This document shows, in pieces, positions 15,083 through 19,886 of a DNA stretch of 19,886 nucleotides. Positions within the stretch are counted from its first letter, which is position 1. The number at the start of each line of letters is the position of its first letter. A program made the translations under genes and the position numbers. Below the pieces are notes generated by a model, which worked only from the letters and a program-made list of their open reading frames with translations, did no database searches and was not told the origin of the DNA. The DNA comes from RGIG4576 sp045656705 (lineage in GTDB: Bacteria > Bacteroidota > Bacteroidia > Bacteroidales > Muribaculaceae). The stretch covers positions 1 to 19,886 of the forward strand of contig JAZORR010000015.1 in the NCBI GenBank assembly GCA_045656705.1. The letters are read 5' to 3'.

Positions 15083-18000
15083 CTACCTCACAAAACGATT
15101 TATCTCGTCGGGTGTGAAATCTTTGCGTTGAGCATAATCGAGACGCTGGTCTTCGCCAATTTCTCCGATAACAAAATATTTACTATCGGGATGCGAAATC
15201 ATAAGACCACAAATGCTTGATGCAGGCGACATGGCTCCGTTTTCGGTCAATGAGATACCGATTTCAGATAAATCGAGTAATTTATCGAGTTGAAAAATCA
15301 CACTTTGATCGGGGAGCGATGGATAACCCACAGCCGGGCGTATACCTTGATAATATTGTCGGAGCAAATTTTCCTGGTTTTCACATTCATCGGTAGCATA
15401 TCCCCATAGGTGGCGACGCACTCGCGCGTGAAAGCATTCGGTAGCAGCCTCAACGAGACGGTCGGAAACCGACTGAAGCAGCATTACCTGATATTCATCG
15501 GTGCATTCGGCGAGCATGGCGTAAATCTTTTCGCCCACCGTTACTGCAAACACTCCCACATAATCTTGCGTAGGTGCTACGAAATCGCAGAGCGAAAGCG
15601 ACACATCGGCATCGTTTTTAGTTTGCTGGCGAAGCATCTCAATGCGTTCGTTGCCAATGACCACAGATTCGCCATCGCGATGAGCCGTAAGGATGCCCAA
15701 GCGTGCTTTTATGCTATCGTCGGCATCTTGAGTGAGAGAATCGAGCAATTTATTAGCATCGCTGAGCAAATCAGTAGCCTCAGGCGAATCGGATTTCACT
15801 TTCCACGCCGAGAAGAACGGAATCCAATTAATGAAACTGCGTGCTTCATCCACCTTAATATTATATGTGTTTACCCTATCCACATTTGGAGCAATAGGAT
15901 TGAAATCAAACTTAGGAGCACGGGTGCGTGCCTCATCGATAGAGTACAAGTCTTGTTTTTGAGCATAGCGGCGACGCAAAGACTCCTGCATTTCGGTGTT
16001 TTCAGCCACATAATTAGCACGATCGGAAAGGAATCGTTGTGCCACCACAGGCATCATAGCCGCATCGCGAGTGTGCACCACCGGAGCATCGTAGATAGGA
16101 GCTATTTTCACTGCCGTGTGGAGAGGGCTTGTGGTGGCTCCACCCACCATAAGAGGAATATTGAGTGCCTTTTCTTGCATCAAGCGAGCCACACTACACA
16201 TTTCTTCGAGCGAAGGAGTGATGAGCCCACTCAACGCAATAAAATCGGCATTTTCGGCAATAGCACGATTTACAATATCCTCGCCTGGCACCATAACACC
16301 CATATCCACTACATCGTAGCCATTGCAACGCAAGATCACTGCCACAATATTCTTACCGATGTCGTGTACATCTCCTTTCACTGTGGCAAGCACCACTTTT
16401 CCAGCCTTACCAACAGAGCCAGACGATTGTTTTTCGGATTCGATATATGGATTGAGCCACGACACAGCCTGTTTCATTGTGCGCGCACTCTTCACCACTT
16501 GAGGAAGAAACATCTTTCCTTCACCAAACAATCTACCCACTTCGTTCATTCCCGCCATCAACGGTCCGTCGATAACTGCGAGAGCTGAACCGAGTTGGTT
16601 ATGCACCTTGGCAAGAGTGTCTTCGAGCATTTCGGTGCGACCTTTCACAATCATTCTTTGCAACAATACTTCGGCACTTACATCAGAAACAGAGACGGAG
16701 GTTTCGGAAGGTTTCGCACCACCATCTTTGATTTCCTGAGCCAAGGCAATAAGACGGTCGGTGGCTTCGGCATCACGATTGAATATCACATCTTCAATAG
16801 CATCACGCAAAGGAAGGTCGATATCTTCGTAAGGAATCATCGCCCCCGCATTCACGATAGCCATATCCATTCCCTTTGCAATAGCATGATACAAGAACAC
16901 TGAGTGCATGGCTTCACGCACCAAATTATTGCCACGGAACGAGAACGACAGGTTGCTCACTCCACCACTCACCTTAGCCCCAGGCAAATTAGTTTTAATC
17001 CATTCCACTGCACGAATGAAATCGATGGCATAGGTGTTATGCTCCTCGATGCCTGTGGCAATGGAAAGGATATTAGGATCGAAAATAATATCGTGAGGAT
17101 TGAATCCCACCTCATCGACAAGTATTTTGTAAGCCCTCTCGCAGACTTCAATTTTGCGATTGAAGGTGTCGGCTTGTCCGTTTTCGTCGAAAGCCATCAC
17201 CACCACAGCAGCACCCATACGCTTAATGTGATGAGCCTTTTCCTTGAACAGTTGCTCGCCATCTTTAAGACTGATAGAATTGACAATGCCCTTGCCCTGC
17301 AAGCATTCAAGAGCGGCACAAATCACATTCCATTTAGACGAGTCAATCATCACAGGCACACGAGCCACATCGGGTTCGGAAGCAAGTAGACGTAGGAAAT
17401 GAGTCATTTCTTTTTCGGCATCGAGCATAGCATCGTCCATATTCACGTCGACGATTTGTGCGCCAGCCTCCACTTGTGCAGTGGCGATGGACAATGCTTC
17501 GGAATAGTTTTGCTCATTGATAAGACGCAAGAACTTGCGACTGCCAGCCACATTGCATCGTTCGCCCACATTCACAAACATTCGTTCGGGTGTGATTTCG
17601 GCCATTTCGAGTCCCGAAAGTTGCATCACGGGTTCTTTAGGGAAGAATCGGCGAGGAGTGTAGTTCTTAGCCATTTCGGCTATCACTTCTATATGTTTTG
17701 GAGTAGTGCCACAACATCCACCCACAATATTCACCATGCGAGCACCAAACATTAATCGCATGTTTTGAGCCATAGTGTAAGGACCTTCGTCGTACTGCCC
17801 CATTTCATTAGGAAGACCAGCATTAGGATAAGCACTCACAGCACAATGGCATATAGATGATAATTGCTTGAGCCACTTAATCATACCCTTTGCACCAAAG
17901 CCACAGTTGAGGCCGATGCTGAGCAATGGGTAATGACTCACACTCGCAAGGAATGCCTCGAGAGTTTGTCCACTAAGTATGCGACCACTCTCGGTGAGAG

Positions 18001-18622
18001 TAGCAGAGAGCATCACTGGCACAGTGCGTCCAGAGATGCGCATAGCCTCATCGGCAGCCCAAAGAGCCGCCTTAGCATTGAGTGTGTCGAAAACGGTTTC
18101 GATGAGAAGCAAATCTACTCCCCCATCGAGCAAACCACGCATTTGTGTGGTGTAGGCTTCGACGAGTTCGGTCCACGACATATTGCGTGCGGCAGGATCT
18201 TCAACCGATGGCGACATGGAAAGGCTCTTATTGGTAGGTCCTACACTACCTGCCACCCATTTAGAAAATTTGCATTGCGAAGTGACACCTTTGGCCAAAC
18301 GTGCTGCATTGAGGTTTATCTCGTAGGCATCGGCCGCGATACCATAATCGCTTAGCGAGATGGCATTGGCGTTGAAGGAATTGGTGGAGATGATATCGGC
18401 ACCAGCATCTATGTATTGACGATGTATGTCTTCGATTACGTCGGGACGAGTGAGTACAAGCACATCGTTGCACCCCATCATTTGATGTGATGCATCGGCA
18501 TAACGAGTGCCACGAAAATCGGCTTCGCTCAATTGTGCTCGCTGTATCATCGTACCCATAGCACCGTCGAGTATGACGATGCGTTGTTTTATTAATTCTT
18601 CTAAGGTTGTGTTATTTTTCAT
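15083..18622 (-). CDS. metH: Cobalamin-dependent methionine synthase
   Basis: MetH transfers a methyl group from methyltetrahydrofolate to homocysteine through enzyme-bound cobalamin. The 1179-residue protein carries all expected modules in order. The homocysteine domain (about 1-325) has the zinc ligands Cys240 (GLNCGFGAKG) and Cys303/Cys304 (GGCCGTTP). The pterin-binding domain (about 345-630) includes NVGERCNVAGSRKF and DVNMDDAMLDAE. The cobalamin cap and Rossmann domains (about 645-880) contain DVHDIGKNIV with His753 as lower cobalt ligand. The C-terminal AdoMet reactivation domain contains RPAVGYPSLPD near 1095. It is only slightly shorter than the E. coli enzyme. The ATG lies at 18620-18622. 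It is a single gene, convergent to the transporter gene; no metF or cobalamin gene is adjacent. Confidence 0.97.
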   Translation of the reverse strand: MKNNTTLEELIKQRIVILDGAMGTMIQRAQLSEADFRGTRYADASHQMMGCNDVLVLTRPDVIEDIHRQYIDAGADIISTNSFNANAISLSDYGIAADAYEINLNAARLAKGVTSQCKFSKWVAGSVGPTNKSLSMSPSVEDPAARNMSWTELVEAYTTQMRGLLDGGVDLLLIETVFDTLNAKAALWAADEAMRISGRTVPVMLSATLTESGRILSGQTLEAFLASVSHYPLLSIGLNCGFGAKGMIKWLKQLSSICHCAVSAYPNAGLPNEMGQYDEGPYTMAQNMRLMFGARMVNIVGGCCGTTPKHIEVIAEMAKNYTPRRFFPKEPVMQLSGLEMAEITPERMFVNVGERCNVAGSRKFLRLINEQNYSEALSIATAQVEAGAQIVDVNMDDAMLDAEKEMTHFLRLLASEPDVARVPVMIDSSKWNVICAALECLQGKGIVNSISLKDGEQLFKEKAHHIKRMGAAVVVMAFDENGQADTFNRKIEVCERAYKILVDEVGFNPHDIIFDPNILSIATGIEEHNTYAIDFIRAVEWIKTNLPGAKVSGGVSNLSFSFRGNNLVREAMHSVFLYHAIAKGMDMAIVNAGAMIPYEDIDLPLRDAIEDVIFNRDAEATDRLIALAQEIKDGGAKPSETSVSVSDVSAEVLLQRMIVKGRTEMLEDTLAKVHNQLGSALAVIDGPLMAGMNEVGRLFGEGKMFLPQVVKSARTMKQAVSWLNPYIESEKQSSGSVGKAGKVVLATVKGDVHDIGKNIVAVILRCNGYDVVDMGVMVPGEDIVNRAIAENADFIALSGLITPSLEEMCSVARLMQEKALNIPLMVGGATTSPLHTAVKIAPIYDAPVVHTRDAAMMPVVAQRFLSDRANYVAENTEMQESLRRRYAQKQDLYSIDEARTRAPKFDFNPIAPNVDRVNTYNIKVDEARSFINWIPFFSAWKVKSDSPEATDLLSDANKLLDSLTQDADDSIKARLGILTAHRDGESVVIGNERIEMLRQQTKNDADVSLSLCDFVAPTQDYVGVFAVTVGEKIYAMLAECTDEYQVMLLQSVSDRLVEAATECFHARVRRHLWGYATDECENQENLLRQYYQGIRPAVGYPSLPDQSVIFQLDKLLDLSEIGISLTENGAMSPASSICGLMISHPDSKYFVIGEIGEDQRLDYAQRKDFTPDEINRFVR

Positions 18623-18658
18623 ATTTTATTATTCAGTATTAGTTAAACATTAGTTGTT

Positions 18659-18683
18659 GGGAACCGTCTTTTTTCGTGTTCCC
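18659..18683 (-). promoter_or_regulatory. Hairpin in the metH 5' leader
   Basis: On the transcript strand GGGAAC and GTTCCC form a 6-bp stem around an A-rich 13-base loop, within which a further CG/CG pair is possible. It lies between the probable -7 box at 18697-18704 and the start codon at 18622. It matches no cobalamin or SAM riboswitch that I know and is too small for one. It may stabilise the mRNA or act in translation control. Confidence 0.4.
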
Positions 18684-18696
18684 GTGAATTTTTGTG

Positions 18697-18704
18697 CAAA
18701 ATTA
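18697..18704 (-). promoter_or_regulatory. Probable -7 box (TAATTTTG) for metH
   Basis: The minus strand reads TAATTTTG, fitting TAnnTTTG, 75 bases upstream of the metH start. The implied leader is about 65-70 bases and includes the hairpin at 18659-18683. No -33 TTTG is seen at usual spacing. Confidence 0.5.
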
Positions 18705-18763
18705 CATAATATTTTCCTCGAATGTTTCCTTAAAAAGGATAACAATGAAAAAAAGTTTTTATC

Positions 18764-18815
18764 AGTGAGGAATTAGGAGTTTTATTCAGTGTGGAGTGAG
18801 GAATTAGGAGTTTTT
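18764..18815 (+). repeat. Two direct copies of a short G-rich intergenic repeat
   Basis: AGTGAGGAATTAGGAGTTTT occurs at 18764-18783 and again, identical, at 18795-18814, a spacing of 31 bases. A related copy with two changes lies at 519-539, upstream of porU. The sequence has no coding potential and lies in the untranscribed or antisense zone upstream of metH. Confidence 0.75.
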
Positions 18816-18910
18816 AGACAGAATGACAAAAAGACATAATTTTCATAATGGGAGGAGTAGTAACTATAGTAATAATAGTGGCTATAGTGGTGAGGATGGT
18901 GGGCTATGCT

Positions 18911-19156
18911 GGGCTTTCAGCCCGAGCCTTGGTTGGTGGCATCCATACCCGGCGTGTAGGTTCGCTCTGCACCGGGCTGTTTTATTTCTTGCTTTCAGCG
19001 AGTAGCGTTAGATATCCATTTCGCGTCTTCACAGACGCAACTAATTGATTATCAACCTACCGTAAGCTTAAAAGCATACGGCTATTAATAAAAACAGTCC
19101 TTCGGACTTTTCTCTACTTTAGTGAATGGTTTCGCGGACGCACGAGCCGTGCGTCC
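18911..19156. repeat. Cluster of seven small inverted repeats (hairpin array)
   Basis: Seven separate stems lie within 246 bases: GGGCT/AGCCC (18911-18923), CCCGG/CCGGG (18948-18976), CTTGCT/AGCGAG (18988-19002), GCGTCT/AGACGC (19023-19038), CCGTA-GCT/AGC-TACGG (19060-19081), AGTCC/GGACT followed by T (19096-19108), and a perfect 9-bp stem GGACGCACG/CGTGCGTCC with triloop AGC (19136-19156). Several have a TTC loop. GC content is clearly above the AT-rich surroundings. This looks like a mosaic of dispersed palindromic intergenic elements, similar to REP or BIME units, or a structured RNA. I know of no named family that covers the whole. Confidence 0.7.
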
Positions 19157-19208
19157 CTACTTTCCTTTGATAATCAACATCTAATAAATACTCAACGATA
19201 AGGTATTT

Positions 19209-19247
19209 AGGGGCTTTAAGGTCAATAAGGACTATGGAGGGATGGGG
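19209..19247 (+). repeat. Degenerate G-rich decamer tandem repeat
   Basis: Successive units AGGGGCTTTA, AGGTCAATA, AGGACTATGG and AGGGATGGGG each begin with AGG and span 9-10 bases. The pattern is imperfect. It resembles the G-rich intergenic sequence at 18864-18895 in style and overlaps the left arm of the next inverted repeat. Confidence 0.4.
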
Positions 19248-19300
19248 CAACTATGATATATAATGTGTTATCATATTATATATCTTCCATAGTCTATGGA
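19230..19300. repeat. Compound inverted repeat with alternative pairings
   Basis: An outer 9-bp repeat, GACTATGGA (19230-19238) with TCCATAGTC (19286-19294), encloses an inner perfect 10-bp repeat, GATATATAAT (19255-19264) with ATTATATATC (19275-19284), loop ten bases. A third arm, CTATGGA at 19294-19300, can also pair with TCCATAG at 19286-19292, competing with the outer stem. It lies about 95 bases upstream of the lipoprotein -7 box. Confidence 0.7.
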
Positions 19301-19392
19301 AAAATCGGGGTAAAATTTACAGAAAGCAACAAAAATAGTGTTTTTGACGATTTTTAACTCTCTGAGGGGATGAATAACATATTTTAATTTCA

Positions 19393-19400
19393 TACCTTTG
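19393..19400 (+). promoter_or_regulatory. Probable -7 box (TACCTTTG) for the right lipoprotein gene
   Basis: TACCTTTG is the same -7 sequence as in the SRP RNA promoter and is followed by C as in the consensus. It lies 116 bases before the start codon at 19517, giving a leader of about 110 bases. A good -33 TTTG is not present at 19-21 bp. Confidence 0.55.
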
Positions 19401-19416
19401 CATTTGCAAGAGTGCG

Positions 19417-19434
19417 ACCTTATTTAAATAAGGT
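19417..19434. promoter_or_regulatory. 18-bp perfect palindrome in the lipoprotein leader
   Basis: ACCTTATTTAAATAAGGT is identical on both strands. It begins 16 bases after the -7 box, so it lies at or just after the transcription start. As DNA it is a typical operator shape; as RNA it gives a 7-bp stem with a TTAA loop. Confidence 0.6.
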
Positions 19435-19516
19435 GCTTCTTAATAAAGTGCATAGATATTTTAAACAAAAATAATTAACGACTTTTTATTAACAAATTAA
19501 AAACTTGGTTCAAGTT

Positions 19517-19886
19517 ATGAAGAAAACATTATTTTCTTTGTTGAGCGCAGCGGCATTGTTGTGTTCAACATCATGTTCTGATGAAACCATTGCTCCTGAA
19601 GTAGGTGGTGAAGGTTTGGTTCAGTTCACAGTAGAACTTAACGACGGCAGTTCTGCAAGTCGTGCAATCAGTGATGGTCTTTTAGTAAACAAACTTTATT
19701 ACGAAGTGTATGCTACTGAGGGTACAAATGCCACAGTGCAAGAAAAACCTTTGGCACAACATGATAAAGTTGTAGATTTAAAAGAAACTGTGATAGATGG
19801 TAAGAATGTAAAAACAGCTAATGTATCTTTAGCTCTTGTAAAAGGTCAAACTTATCATGTAGTATTCTGGGCACAACATGAAAAAG
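19517..19886 (+). CDS. Surface lipoprotein, fimbrillin-like (DUF6562-like), 3' end beyond the window
   Basis: The gene starts at the ATG at 19517 and is open to the right edge (123 codons visible). Its N-terminus, MKKTLFSLLSAAALLCSTSC, is nearly the same as in the gene at 1-273, with Cys20 as lipidation site and Ser-Asp-Glu after it as a surface-export signal. Residues 47-67 (ASRAISDG then KLYYEVYA) align with the paralogue. The visible part ends with LALVKGQTYHVVFWAQHEK, a stretch I associate with DUF6562/Mfa-like fimbrillin domains. Probably a structural or accessory fimbrial subunit on the outer surface. Likely expressed from the promoter at 19393 with the palindrome at 19417 in its leader. 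Confidence 0.82.
   Translation, partial: MKKTLFSLLSAAALLCSTSCSDETIAPEVGGEGLVQFTVELNDGSSASRAISDGLLVNKLYYEVYATEGTNATVQEKPLAQHDKVVDLKETVIDGKNVKTANVSLALVKGQTYHVVFWAQHEK

Larger units (their letters stand above)
18623..19516. other. Repeat-rich divergent intergenic region between metH and the right lipoprotein gene
   Basis: This 894-base region has no convincing gene. In order it contains the metH leader and promoter, the paired 20-mers at 18764-18815, A/G/T-rich degenerate sequence at 18845-18900, a cluster of seven hairpins at 18911-19156, G-rich decamers at 19209-19247, a compound inverted repeat at 19230-19300, the lipoprotein promoter at 19393-19400 and a palindrome at 19417-19434. Short open frames at 18823-19048 run through the hairpins and look like chance translations. 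Confidence 0.7.

Noticed and set aside
15410..16588. Long plus-strand reading frame of 392 codons
   Set aside because: It is entirely antisense to metH, whose domains and catalytic residues are all intact, and its translation is rich in His, Arg and Ser without any recognisable domain.
18623..18720. Cobalamin or SAM riboswitch ahead of metH
   Set aside because: The leader is too short and shows none of the conserved elements of these classes; only one small hairpin is present.
18764..18815. CRISPR-like direct repeats
   Set aside because: Only two copies with an 11-base spacing, no spacer-size units and no cas genes in the window.
18848..19048. Possible 66-codon membrane peptide upstream of the lipoprotein gene
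   Set aside because: The frame runs through several perfect inverted repeats, overlaps another open frame and has no conserved motif; it is better explained as translated repeat DNA.
18764..19300. Insertion sequence remnant
   Set aside because: No transposase fragment, no pair of matching terminal inverted repeats and no target duplication could be recognised; the inverted repeats are all local hairpins.

Overview
The window is chromosomal DNA from a member of the Bacteroidales. The evidence is a PorU-type C25 peptidase of the type IX secretion system, two surface-lipoprotein genes with Cys-Ser-Asp-Asp/Glu acylation sites, several promoters of the Bacteroidetes form TAnnTTTG, little sign of Shine-Dalgarno sites, and families typical of the group (DUF4199, DUF6452-like, DUF6048-like, an NfnAB pair). 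The sequence does not let me name a genus. Most of it is ordinary housekeeping DNA. The less ordinary parts are a kinase/CD225 membrane cluster at 4.1-6.2 kb and a repeat-rich non-coding stretch at 18.6-19.5 kb.

Layout. Positions 1-273 (minus) and 19517-19886 (plus) hold the 5' parts of two paralogous, outward-facing lipoprotein genes resembling fimbrillin/DUF6562 proteins. Next come porU (625-4065), a Ser/Thr-kinase-like protein fused to a C-terminal CD225/dispanin-like membrane domain (4083-5474), a stand-alone copy of that membrane domain (5560-5820), and a DUF2752 membrane protein (5827-6198). A promoter-like site at 6225 leads into a tight plus-strand cluster: a DUF4199 membrane protein, a DPM1/ArnC-like glycosyltransferase, a nitroreductase, a lipoprotein and a probable outer-membrane beta-barrel protein; the last three overlap. 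The nfnA-nfnB pair (9757-12018) follows and ends in a bidirectional terminator shared with a convergent AzgA-type purine permease (12101-13387, minus).

RNA genes. A well-formed promoter at 13748-13778 drives a small SRP RNA (about 13784-13880) followed four bases later by tRNA-Thr(TGT) (13885-13958) and a strong terminator. Downstream are a YeiH-family transporter (14021-15004, plus) and the convergent full-length cobalamin-dependent methionine synthase metH (15083-18622, minus), with a hairpin between them.

Non-coding right end. Between metH and the right-hand lipoprotein lie about 900 bases without a convincing gene. They hold a short direct repeat related to one near porU, a run of seven small hairpins including a perfect 9-bp stem, G-rich degenerate decamers, a compound inverted repeat with alternative pairings, and an 18-bp perfect palindrome just downstream of the lipoprotein promoter.

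The best candidate for an undescribed system is the kinase-CD225 / CD225 / DUF2752 cluster. The hairpin array and the palindromic leader of the lipoprotein gene are the best non-coding candidates.
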